The position numbers were made by a program, and so were the translations under genes. From contig DPWT01000106.1 in NCBI GenBank assembly GCA_003527555.1, positions 1 to 12,327 on the forward strand: 12,327 nt of DNA. Direction: 5' to 3'. Source of the stretch: Verrucomicrobiales bacterium (GTDB lineage Bacteria; Verrucomicrobiota; Verrucomicrobiia; Verrucomicrobiales; Akkermansiaceae). Under the pieces are notes generated by a model. The model saw only the letters and a program-made list of their open reading frames with translations. It did not search any database and was not told the DNA's origin. The first letter of the stretch is position 1; each line of letters opens with the position of its first letter. Shown in pieces: positions 1 through 6,760 of this stretch.

Positions 1-135
1 CCCCGTTTGAGCTTACATATGAGTATTCGTCCCTTTGCTGAAATCAGATTCAAAAAATATCATTCTTTTTTCGTTTTTTAATCGTGTAGCGGAATTCTTA
101 TTTCATCGCTAATTTAGTTTGCTCAAATAACAAAA

Positions 136-166
136 TTCTCTTCCTCCCATAACGGGAGGAAGAGAA
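136..166 (-). terminator. Rho-independent terminator of the FAS1 gene
   Basis: A perfect 13-bp inverted repeat (136-148 with 154-166; core CTCTTCCTCCC / GGGAGGAAGAG) encloses a 5-base loop, ATAAC. On the minus strand the stem is followed by TTTTG and then a T-rich stretch. On the plus strand the following bases (AGATAGG) lack a T-run. It lies about 45 bases past the TAG stop of the FAS1 protein gene, so it most likely ends that transcript. The rest of 1-210 is A+T-rich and shows no convincing gene. Confidence 0.85.
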
Positions 167-210
167 AGATAGGTTGGGTATTTGATACACTTAACACCTT
201 CAGAATGCAT

Positions 211-1905
211 CTATCTGCCAAAGCGTGTGTTGTTTGGCGATTGCATCAAATAGCTATCCTGGATCCGGTCTTCACGCTGCTCAAGAGCACGCAAGGCATC
301 GCGGAAAGCATTTCTTGATGTCCATGCATCTGCAGCAAACTGGAATAGAGGTTGATCGTCCCTGATTGCAGATTCAACATTTGATCGTGTTGAGCTACTC
401 AGGAACTTAGAATACTTGGAAAGAAATTCATATCCACGTGCAGTGTAGAATCTCCAGCAGCCTTCATAATCCCCTTTGCCATACATTGGTGCTGCTTTGG
501 TCAAAGTGTCTTGGACAAACTTAATCGCATCGACGGTGCTGATATCACCTTCGGGAAGCTCCATCGGATCTGGTATCACCGCGCCAATTGCATTGATCAG
601 ACCATTAAATGCTTCTTCATCCGTGTCAGTGATCTTAATGTCACTGATTTTAGAATCGGTTCCCATACGGGTGAGATAGATAGGCGCACCATGAATAGTG
701 CGGAGTTTATTATAGGGCCTGCAATTTTCACTCACGTGCTTACCTGTGATGACGTGACGTGCAAGAATGCCATAAAGCTTTTCTCTGTTCTCGCCATTGG
801 GGTTTGCTGCCAGCGATGCATACGGTTCTATTTTCCACGCATCATTAACTGGGGCAAATATAGTAAATTGTGATGATGAAGCAACTGGCAGGTCGAGCCC
901 GGTTGTCTCGAGCAATGTGACCAGAGTTGTGTAGCGATCATCTTTACGCAGTAAGTCCAGAAGGCTGGACTCAACTGGTGGAATCACTGAGTCAATTACA
1001 TGTATGATACCATTAGCACACGGAATATCTGCCTCCAAAACCTTAGCTTTGTCTACAGTAGGACCAGCAGAAGTCATTTTAAAGTTGATCTGCTGACCAA
1101 AAGCCGAAATCGGTGTAACATCTGAGACACCAAGGCTCAGATAATTTGGTATATTCCCAGCAGCACGAATACGATCTACAATGTGATGTTTAATAATATC
1201 CTCTAGCCGCTCGTCATTCTCTGGCAGGAAGAGAGACTCAAGAAATGCAGGCGGTAGTTTTTTAAATGCCTCATCAGTAGGCGCGAATGCTGTATAAAGA
1301 CCGTGCATGTTCTGAAACAGCTTGCCTTGCCGGCTAGCCGTAATGGCTTTAGTAAAAATGGTAAAACGTCCATCTTTCTGCAATCGCTGGAAGAGGTCGT
1401 CCGTTGTGGGAGTTAGAACAGTGTCAATTAGGTATATGTTACCATTTGAACATGGAATCACTTCACCCGTAAATTTTGCAGCTCCTATATTTCCCGCCTT
1501 GTAATTGACTGAGAGAAATTGGCCCGTTGCCATTCGCAACGCAGCATATTTTTCCAAGCCTATAATGGGAATCGATTTTCCGACCACATGAAACCCGAAT
1601 ACCTCTTCGAGTCGGTCGCCATTTCTGGGATCCAGTAATGTTTTGACCGATTCTTTGGAGAGCTTTTCAAATGCAGCATTTGTCGGTGCAAATACTGTTC
1701 GCCTTATCGAAGTTCGCTCAGAAAGCTGTGACCCAATTTCCGTTTTTTCAAGTAGCTTGAGAAAATTTGATAGGTCAGATCGCTCGCGCACAACGCGACC
1801 GATGGTTTTGGCTTCAGCGGGATTGGCTGCTCGGGTTTCCCCTATGAATATGATAGGGCATAAAATGCCTAGGAGTATTTGTGGCGCGTTGGTGAATAAT
1901 TTCAT
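211..1905 (-). CDS. Secreted protein with three FAS1 (fasciclin) domains and a C-terminal helical region
   Basis: The gene encodes 564 residues from the ATG at 1905. That start puts a typical signal peptide at the N-terminus (MKLF, a hydrophobic stretch, a likely cut near ETRA-ANP at residues 26-27). An in-frame ATG at 1953 would add 16 residues in front of it and is less likely. Three FAS1 repeats follow at about residues 34-167, 170-311 and 314-448. Each has the family's first box (TVFAPTNAAF 70-79, TAFAPTDEAF 205-214, TIFAPVNDAW 348-357) and the His box (FHVV, HHIV, RHVI). Repeats 1 and 2 also carry an IPCxNGxIxxID segment, with a Cys where many FAS1 domains have other residues. Repeat 3 is the most divergent. 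FAS1 domains generally act in cell adhesion or matrix binding, so an envelope or extracellular role is likely; the ligand is unknown. The last 110 or so residues (about 455-564) are charged, aromatic-rich and probably helical, and I do not recognise them. The gene stands alone with its own terminator. Confidence 0.9.
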   Translation of the reverse strand: MKLFTNAPQILLGILCPIIFIGETRAANPAEAKTIGRVVRERSDLSNFLKLLEKTEIGSQLSERTSIRRTVFAPTNAAFEKLSKESVKTLLDPRNGDRLEEVFGFHVVGKSIPIIGLEKYAALRMATGQFLSVNYKAGNIGAAKFTGEVIPCSNGNIYLIDTVLTPTTDDLFQRLQKDGRFTIFTKAITASRQGKLFQNMHGLYTAFAPTDEAFKKLPPAFLESLFLPENDERLEDIIKHHIVDRIRAAGNIPNYLSLGVSDVTPISAFGQQINFKMTSAGPTVDKAKVLEADIPCANGIIHVIDSVIPPVESSLLDLLRKDDRYTTLVTLLETTGLDLPVASSSQFTIFAPVNDAWKIEPYASLAANPNGENREKLYGILARHVITGKHVSENCRPYNKLRTIHGAPIYLTRMGTDSKISDIKITDTDEEAFNGLINAIGAVIPDPMELPEGDISTVDAIKFVQDTLTKAAPMYGKGDYEGCWRFYTARGYEFLSKYSKFLSSSTRSNVESAIRDDQPLFQFAADAWTSRNAFRDALRALEQREDRIQDSYLMQSPNNTRFGR

Positions 1906-1969
1906 GATGTTTATTTGCGTAGTTGTTAGTAGTTTGCACATTGGGGTATACACTAGCGTTCGTCTGGAT

Positions 1970-1999
1970 AATTAAATTAGATTCAAATAAAATTTAATT
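1970..1999. repeat. A+T-only inverted repeat upstream of the FAS1 gene
   Basis: Nine-base arms AATTAAATT (1970-1978) and AATTTAATT (1991-1999) are separated by 12 bases, about 65 bases upstream of the FAS1 start. Position would suit an operator or promoter-proximal element for the minus-strand gene. Arms made only of A and T arise easily by chance in such a region, so functional meaning is weak. No clear -35/-10 pair was identified. Confidence 0.3.
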
Positions 2000-2092
2000 T
2001 TTTCACAAATCCAGATTATCTGCAGCGCCAAAGATCAACACTTCTCGCAGTTCAGTAATCCTTACTAACCAATAGCTAATCAGACACCGCTC

Positions 2093-2123
2093 TCCAAGCC
2101 TATGGAGAGTCCATTGGCTTGGA
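2093..2123 (-). terminator. Large stem-loop just after the FHA gene, possibly a U-tract-less terminator
   Basis: TCCAAGCC (2093-2100) pairs with GGCTTGGA (2116-2123). After one T-T mismatch the stem continues with ATGG/CCAT (2102-2105 with 2111-2114), leaving a 5-base loop AGAGT. This gives 12 base pairs with one mismatch. It begins 19 bases beyond the FHA stop codon on the minus strand. No T-run follows on either strand, so it is not a classic intrinsic terminator. It may block 3' exonucleases or assist another mode of termination. Two competing pairings overlap it (see findings). Confidence 0.5.
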
Positions 2124-2141
2124 TCCCCACGTAAATAAGCA

Positions 2142-2459
2142 TCAAGCCAGTGTATCACTCTCCTCATCCATCAATGAGAAAGCCAAAAGCACGTCACCTA
2201 TCTCCAACTCCGTACCATTGGCCAACATCACATCAGAAACTCGCGTTCCATTATGTTTGATGCCATTAGTAGCACCATTATTAAACATTACGTAGCCTGC
2301 CTCGCGGCGCTCAATTAGACAATGCACCTTCGAGACGGACCGGTGTGAAATGGGGATGTCATTGCGACTGCTGCGGCCAACGAGCAGCTTCGTACGTTTC
2401 AGGTCAAATTGGTAGACTTGGCTATCTTTTCCCGGTTCAGTGATGGTTATTCTGGGCAT
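2142..2459 (-). CDS. Small stand-alone FHA-domain protein
   Basis: The protein has 105 residues and is almost nothing but one forkhead-associated domain, a beta-sandwich that binds phosphothreonine peptides. The conserved signature is intact: VGR at 27-29, ND at 33-34, SxxH at 43-46, NNGATNG at 60-66, then HNG at 69-71, followed by the typical late segment LANGTELEIGDV. There is no signal peptide, membrane segment or fused effector, so a cytoplasmic adaptor role is likely. The partner kinase and target are not in the window. The gene is divergent from the oxidase gene across a 153-base gap. A structured hairpin lies just downstream. Nothing ties it to hydroxyproline metabolism except position. 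The domain call is firm; the biological role is unknown. Confidence 0.9.
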   Translation of the reverse strand: MPRITITEPGKDSQVYQFDLKRTKLLVGRSSRNDIPISHRSVSKVHCLIERREAGYVMFNNGATNGIKHNGTRVSDVMLANGTELEIGDVLLAFSLMDEESDTLA

Positions 2460-2472
2460 AAATTTAGTTGAT

Positions 2473-2488
2473 ATATACGTATGTATAT
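2473..2488. promoter_or_regulatory. Candidate operator: ATATAC-N4-GTATAT inverted repeat
   Basis: Six-base arms ATATAC and GTATAT flank GTAT, with an internal perfect palindrome ATACGTAT at 2475-2482. It lies 14 bases upstream of the FHA start, in the gap shared by the divergent FHA and oxidase genes. Size and symmetry fit a dimeric helix-turn-helix regulator site. The bases are A+T-rich and no regulator gene is in the window, so this is tentative. Confidence 0.3.
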
Positions 2489-2516
2489 TACGCTTTATTT
2501 AACAGTTTTTATCGAA

Positions 2517-2549
2517 AGGATCAGTATCTTATGTTTATCATTTGATCCT
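2517..2549. promoter_or_regulatory. Candidate operator or leader hairpin: AGGATCA-N19-TGATCCT
   Basis: Perfect 7-base arms AGGATCA (2517-2523) and TGATCCT (2543-2549) are separated by 19 bases. They lie 64-96 bases upstream of the GTG start of the oxidase, in the divergent intergenic region. This is where a repressor or activator of the hydroxyproline genes would be expected to bind. A single TGATCC half-site recurs at 3952-3957, upstream of the epimerase gene. No regulator is encoded nearby, so the assignment is inference. Confidence 0.35.
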
Positions 2550-2612
2550 GTTGTGACGATTTGCAGGAGAAAACTCAAAATCTTCACTAGACACTAATGA
2601 TAAGTTTCTTTC

Positions 2613-3863
2613 GTGGAATACAATAAAGATAGCGTGCTCATCGTGGGTGCGGGTGTCATCGGACTCTGCTCTGCATACCACCTGCTCAAAGCGGGGCGAC
2701 CGGTAACGATAATCGACTGCCTAAAATCTGAGCATGGCTCCTGCTCATACGGCAATGCGGGCATGGTTGTGCCTAGCCACTTTATTCCTCTTGCTGCACC
2801 TGGCATGGTCAGTAAGGGGCTTAAGATGCTCACCAAACCAGAGGGGCCATTTTTTATCCGCCCGCGTACAAGTATGGAACTGATCCGCTGGTGCAGGCTG
2901 TTCATGACGCATTGCACTCAAAAACATACCATGCAAAGTCGAGAGCTGTTACGTGATATGAATATAGAGAGTCGTCGGCAATTTCTACAAATGGCCTCAG
3001 ACACTGGAGTCAAGGTCGTCGAGCGAGGTCTCCTTAATCTTTGCCTGACAGAAAAAGCGCTACACGAGGAAGCAAAGGTAGCTGCCATGGCCGCTGAATT
3101 AGGTATTGAGGCCGAAGTATGTGGGCCTGAACGACTAGCTGAGCTCGATACCGATATCGAGATGACTGTGCGCGGTGGTATCTGGTTTAAACAAGACTGC
3201 CACATGGATCCTGCTGAATTTATGCGTGGGCTCCTCAGTAAAGTTATAAATATGGGCGCTGAGATTGTCTCTGAGACCGAAGTCACTGGTCTGAAAAAGG
3301 GAAATAACGCCACAGTTCATCTGGAAGGAATTAATACACCATCGGATTTAGAAATTGTGCTCGCCTGCGGTGCTTGGTCGTCTGAGCTCATCAAGTCACT
3401 TGGACTACGTATGCCAATGCAAGCAGGAAAAGGATACTCACTCACACTAGGTCAACCTCGGCAACAGCCAAAGCTCTGCTCTATCCTCGCCGAGGCAAAA
3501 GTGGCTGTCACCCCGATGAACGACCAATTACGTTTCGCAGGAACCATGGAGATCTGCGGTAATGATCTCAGTGTCAACCAGCGCCGAGTGAACGGCATTA
3601 TTAAATCAATTGAAAACTATTTCCCTGCCTACGATCAAACGGCCTTCCATAGCGTTAAACCGTGGGCGGGACTGCGCCCATGCTCACCGGATGGATTACC
3701 ATACATAGGGAGAGTCACCGGGTATTCTAACCTCACCATTGCCAGCGGCCACTCAATGATGGGATTTAGTCTCGGACCCGTGACAGGTAAGCTTATCTCG
3801 TCTATCCTAACAGGAAAACAAACACCTGACATCCGGAAACTCGACCCGCTACGCTACGGGTAA
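2613..3863 (+). CDS. FAD-dependent D-amino acid oxidase/dehydrogenase, probably cis-4-hydroxy-D-proline dehydrogenase
   Basis: This is a 416-residue DAO/DadA-family flavoprotein. It likely oxidises cis-4-hydroxy-D-proline to 1-pyrroline-4-hydroxy-2-carboxylate, the second step of hydroxyproline breakdown. The N-terminal FAD-binding Rossmann motif is GAGVIG at residues 12-17, followed by an acidic strand end (TIID, 32-35). The later family motifs are present: LACGAWS (250-256), the GLRPCSPDGLP segment (353-363) and SGHSMMGF (378-385). The length is normal for single-subunit DadA-like enzymes. The start is a GTG. The nearby ATG at 2597 is out of frame, and the GTG sits at the expected short distance before the FAD motif. 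No Shine-Dalgarno is visible. The family alone does not fix the substrate (D-alanine, glycine and sarcosine enzymes look similar). The hydroxyproline call comes from the adjacent epimerase, semialdehyde dehydrogenase and deaminase. It is followed by a 258-base gap before the epimerase. Confidence 0.85.
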   Translation: MEYNKDSVLIVGAGVIGLCSAYHLLKAGRPVTIIDCLKSEHGSCSYGNAGMVVPSHFIPLAAPGMVSKGLKMLTKPEGPFFIRPRTSMELIRWCRLFMTHCTQKHTMQSRELLRDMNIESRRQFLQMASDTGVKVVERGLLNLCLTEKALHEEAKVAAMAAELGIEAEVCGPERLAELDTDIEMTVRGGIWFKQDCHMDPAEFMRGLLSKVINMGAEIVSETEVTGLKKGNNATVHLEGINTPSDLEIVLACGAWSSELIKSLGLRMPMQAGKGYSLTLGQPRQQPKLCSILAEAKVAVTPMNDQLRFAGTMEICGNDLSVNQRRVNGIIKSIENYFPAYDQTAFHSVKPWAGLRPCSPDGLPYIGRVTGYSNLTIASGHSMMGFSLGPVTGKLISSILTGKQTPDIRKLDPLRYG

Positions 3864-4121
3864 CCCCACGACTTTTCCATATGATACGATCTCTAGATAG
3901 AAAACCATAACACTGAACAAGAATCTGGTTCCACAAACAAACATCCCCATGTGATCCGTTACAAAAAATGGCGTGACCTGAAACATTATCAAAACGCTTC
4001 TCCATGATCAGTGGCTTATCCAATCGCTAAAAAAAGTATCTCGTATATCACTGGCTAAACTCATAAGTGTATGCAGATACAGGGGCATGCCATAGGCTAT
4101 TTTACCAAGCCTAGATGATAT
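3864..4121 (+). other. Non-coding gap between oxidase and epimerase, possible promoter region
   Basis: This 258-base gap is unusually long compared with the 13-base gap between the next two genes, so the epimerase may have its own promoter or an attenuating leader. It contains a TGATCC half-site (3952-3957), the palindrome GGCATGCC (4084-4091) and a small hairpin TAGGCT-N9-AGCCTA (4093-4113) just before the epimerase start. No terminator follows the oxidase, and no clear -35/-10 pair was found. An 18-codon GTG-to-TGA frame at 3951-4007 has no supporting signal. Confidence 0.4.
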
Positions 4122-5105
4122 ATGCCTTATCTGCTTATGAGCAATACAGATTTCCATCACCTAAAGATTATCGACTCCCACACGTGTGGTGAGCCAACAC
4201 GCGTTATCATTGAAACCCCCAATGGTGTCTCAGGATTAGACAAAGGCAGCATGATGGATAGGAGAATCATCATGAGTGATGATTACGATTGGATTCGCAC
4301 TACATGCCTACACGAGCCGCGTGGTCACAATGCCATGGTCGGCGCCCTGCTTTGCGAGCCCGTCAATCCCGACTGCATCGCCGGGGTCATCTTCTTTAAC
4401 AACGTAGGATACCTCAGCAGTTGTATACACGGCACGATTGGTGTGACGGCTACACTCGCTCACATGAAAAAAATTTCTGCCGGCACCCATCGTATCGAAA
4501 CTCCTGTTGGCGAGGTCACTGCGGAGCTACATGACGATGGTAGCGTGACGGTGACCAACGTGCCAAGCTACCGCTATCAAAAAAATGTCAGCATTAAAGT
4601 GCCAGGCCACGGCACCGTCACTGGTGACGTAGCTTGGGGAGGTAACTGGTTTTTCCTAACTAAAGACTACGATGGTGATATTTCTATCGAAAACATAGCA
4701 TCACTCACGAAGTTCAGCTCTGCCTTAGCCCAAGCATTAGTAGATCATCATATCGTCGGCTCTGACGGTGCAGTAGTCGATCACATCGAAATTTTTGGTG
4801 ATCCCACGCAGGGTGTCTCAGATAGCCGCAGCTTTGTGCTCTGCCCCGGGCTCGCCTACGACCGATCACCGTGCGGCACGGGAACGAGTGCCAAGCTTGC
4901 CTGCCTGCACGCCGATGGCAAATTAGCGCCCAAACAAATCTGGCGGCAGGCCAGCGTGTTGGACACTGTTTTCGAAGGGAGTGTAAAACCACTTGAAAAT
5001 GGCCAAGTAATCCCGATGATCACCGGCACCGCCTACGTGAATGGCGAGGCGACCATTATCATACAAGACACAGACCCTTTTAAACACGGCATCAATGCCA
5101 ACTAA
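4122..5105 (+). CDS. 4-hydroxyproline 2-epimerase (proline racemase family)
   Basis: The enzyme interconverts trans-4-hydroxy-L-proline and cis-4-hydroxy-D-proline, the entry step of the pathway, using two cysteines as acid and base. The 327 residues cover the whole family fold. Visible motifs are IDSHTCGEPTR (17-27), EPRGHNAMVGALL (65-77), FFNNVGYL (91-98), the first catalytic Cys in SSCIHGTIG (C101), WGGNWFF (172-178), DHIE (220-223) and the second catalytic Cys in DRSPCGTGTSAKLACL (C251). Having both cysteines favours an epimerase/racemase. The related trans-3-hydroxy-L-proline dehydratases have Thr at the second position. The WGGNWFFL and DRSPCGTGTSAKLACL segments match hydroxyproline epimerases better than proline racemase. 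One oddity is CIHG in place of the usual CGHG after the first Cys. The ATG at 4137 (MSNTDF) is an alternative start giving 322 residues. The gene ends 13 bases before the likely dehydrogenase start, so the two are probably co-transcribed. Confidence 0.92.
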   Translation: MPYLLMSNTDFHHLKIIDSHTCGEPTRVIIETPNGVSGLDKGSMMDRRIIMSDDYDWIRTTCLHEPRGHNAMVGALLCEPVNPDCIAGVIFFNNVGYLSSCIHGTIGVTATLAHMKKISAGTHRIETPVGEVTAELHDDGSVTVTNVPSYRYQKNVSIKVPGHGTVTGDVAWGGNWFFLTKDYDGDISIENIASLTKFSSALAQALVDHHIVGSDGAVVDHIEIFGDPTQGVSDSRSFVLCPGLAYDRSPCGTGTSAKLACLHADGKLAPKQIWRQASVLDTVFEGSVKPLENGQVIPMITGTAYVNGEATIIIQDTDPFKHGINAN

Positions 5106-5118
5106 CCCATCAACTATT

Positions 5119-6678
5119 ATGACACTCCAAGGAACATCCATCATCGGCGCATCACGCGGACAAGGCAACGAGTCTGCCGGCCAGAGCAGCAATCCAGCTA
5201 ACAACGAAACTCTCGACCCCAATTATATCGCCGCAACCGACAAAGAACTTCAGCATGCGGTTTCACTAGCTGACGACGCTTTCCAGTGCTTCCGCCGGAC
5301 ATCCGGTGCCGATAAGGCCAAACTTCTGCGCACAATCGCTGAAAATATCGAGGGCTCAATCGAAAACCTCGTCACGCGCATGCCGCTAGAAACCGGACTT
5401 CCCGAAATGCGCGTCCGTGGTGAGGCAGGCCGCACATGCGGGCAGCTCCGTATGTTCGCCAATCTCGTTGAAGGCGGCTCGTGGGTAGATGCACGAATCG
5501 ATCGGGCACAGCCTGACCGCGAACCCATCCCAAAAGTCGATACCCGCAGCATGATGCGCCCGCTTGGTCCAGTCGCTGTGTTTGCCGCATCGAATTTCCC
5601 GCTCGCATTTTCCACGGCAGGTGGCGACACCGCATCTGCACTAGCTGCAGGATGCCCCGTCATCGTCAAGGCGCATTCGTCACATAGCGGTACGGCAGAA
5701 ATCGTCGGTCTTGCCATTCAGAAAGCCGTTGCTGATTGCGGACTGCCCGAGGGAGTATTCTCACTTGTCTACGGTAGTGGCCGCACTATTGGCCAGGCAC
5801 TCGTCAAACACCCATCGATCAAAGCCGTTGGCTTCACTGGTTCCTACGGAGGTGGCCGTGCACTAATGGATCTTGCTGCAGCACGTGATGAACCAATTCC
5901 TGTCTACGCTGAAATGAGTGCCATCAACCCGGTTGTGATTCTTCCTGAGATCGCTGCCGCAAAAGGTGACGCGCTAGGTGAAGGGCTGTTTGGCTCCCTG
6001 ACACTCGGTGTCGGTCAGTTCTGCACTAATCCGGGGCTGATCTTCATCCATGCCAATTCCGTAAGCCACATCACGGGTAAGCTCGTCGAACTGGTCAATG
6101 GAAGCTCCAGTGCCTCCATGCTCAACGCGGGCATCTGCCAGGCATACGGGTCAGGACTTGATCATTTGAAAAACCACAGCAACGTTGAGCTTCTTGCAGC
6201 GGGCAGCTGCGGCGATGCCCAAAACCAAGCTGTGCCTCATGTTTTCCAGACCACCTCATCAACATTCCTCGCAAGTAACGACCTAACAGAAGAAGTGTTC
6301 GGGCCAGCCACTCTGGTTGTGACCTACACAAGCGATGACGAACTCGCCCAGCTGTTTGGCTCACTTGGTGGTCAGCTCACAGCAAGTGTCCACGGCACTG
6401 ATGATGAACTTGCGAGCCACACTGGTATTTCCGCTCTCATGGAAACCTGCACAGGTCGCCTTGTTTTTAATGGCTTCCCTACTGGCGTGGAAGTCTGCGC
6501 CAGCATGGTACACGGTGGTCCGTTTCCAGCAACATCAGACGGGCGCAGCACCTCGGTCGGCACCATGGCAGTCTACCGATTCACCCGTGCCGTCTGTTGG
6601 CAAGACTGCCCGGATGCCCTGCTTCCTGACGAGCTCAAGGATGCCAACCCATTAGGCATCCAACGCGCGGAGGTGTAA
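5119..6678 (+). CDS. Alpha-ketoglutarate semialdehyde (2,5-dioxovalerate) dehydrogenase
   Basis: The enzyme oxidises alpha-ketoglutarate semialdehyde to alpha-ketoglutarate with NAD(P)+, the last step of hydroxyproline breakdown. The product is 519 residues from the ATG at 5119. That start gives the family-like N-terminus MTLQGTSIIGASRGQG. An in-frame ATG at 5095 would overlap the epimerase end and add eight residues; longer forms are unlikely. ALDH catalytic residues are present: Asn159 in AASNFPLAFS, Glu265 in YAEMSAINPV and Cys302 in GQFCTNPG. The family features that separate this group from ordinary ALDHs are also visible: GRT in the loop after the cofactor strand, GFTGSYGGGRAL, AEMSAINPV instead of LELGGK, GQFCTNPG, and the late VFNGFPTGVEV and HGGPFPATSDGRSTSVG segments. 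The same enzyme also ends sugar-acid pathways, but the context points to hydroxyproline. A strong terminator follows. Confidence 0.92.
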   Translation: MTLQGTSIIGASRGQGNESAGQSSNPANNETLDPNYIAATDKELQHAVSLADDAFQCFRRTSGADKAKLLRTIAENIEGSIENLVTRMPLETGLPEMRVRGEAGRTCGQLRMFANLVEGGSWVDARIDRAQPDREPIPKVDTRSMMRPLGPVAVFAASNFPLAFSTAGGDTASALAAGCPVIVKAHSSHSGTAEIVGLAIQKAVADCGLPEGVFSLVYGSGRTIGQALVKHPSIKAVGFTGSYGGGRALMDLAAARDEPIPVYAEMSAINPVVILPEIAAAKGDALGEGLFGSLTLGVGQFCTNPGLIFIHANSVSHITGKLVELVNGSSSASMLNAGICQAYGSGLDHLKNHSNVELLAAGSCGDAQNQAVPHVFQTTSSTFLASNDLTEEVFGPATLVVTYTSDDELAQLFGSLGGQLTASVHGTDDELASHTGISALMETCTGRLVFNGFPTGVEVCASMVHGGPFPATSDGRSTSVGTMAVYRFTRAVCWQDCPDALLPDELKDANPLGIQRAEV

Positions 6679-6700
6679 CCGCCTTGCATTTGTTTCTACA

Positions 6701-6737
6701 AAAAAACCAGCTCCCAACAAAGGGGCTGGTTTTTTTT
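6701..6737. terminator. Bidirectional intrinsic terminator between convergent genes
   Basis: CCAGCTCC (6707-6714) pairs with GGGGCTGG (6722-6729) through one T-G wobble, with a 7-base loop. Flanking A6 (6701-6706) and T8 (6730-6737) runs extend the stem and supply a U-tract on both strands. It lies 22 bases past the dehydrogenase stop on plus and 23 bases past the deaminase stop on minus, so it should end both transcripts. Confidence 0.9.
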
Positions 6738-6760
6738 GATCATTATTATTGGCAAGACCC

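Noticed and set aside
1..81. Open frame from the window edge to a TAA at 79-81 that could be the 3' end of a gene on plus
   Set aside because: Only 26 codons, rich in Phe and Lys from A/T-runs, with no motif; too short to support a partial gene.
511..873. 120-residue open frame on the plus strand inside the FAS1 gene
   Set aside because: It lies wholly antisense to a gene with clear domain motifs, and its translation shows no recognisable domain.
1970..2003. Plus-strand intrinsic terminator (A/T hairpin followed by T6)
   Set aside because: The stem contains only A-T pairs and no plus-strand gene ends upstream.
3951..4007. 18-codon GTG-to-TGA frame in the oxidase-epimerase gap, possible leader peptide
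   Set aside because: No ribosome binding site, no regulatory codon run and no terminator/antiterminator pair after it; consistent with chance.
4122..5105. Proline racemase or trans-3-hydroxy-L-proline dehydratase
   Set aside because: Both catalytic cysteines are present, which argues against the dehydratase. WGGNWFFL and the surrounding pathway genes favour 4-hydroxyproline epimerase over proline racemase.
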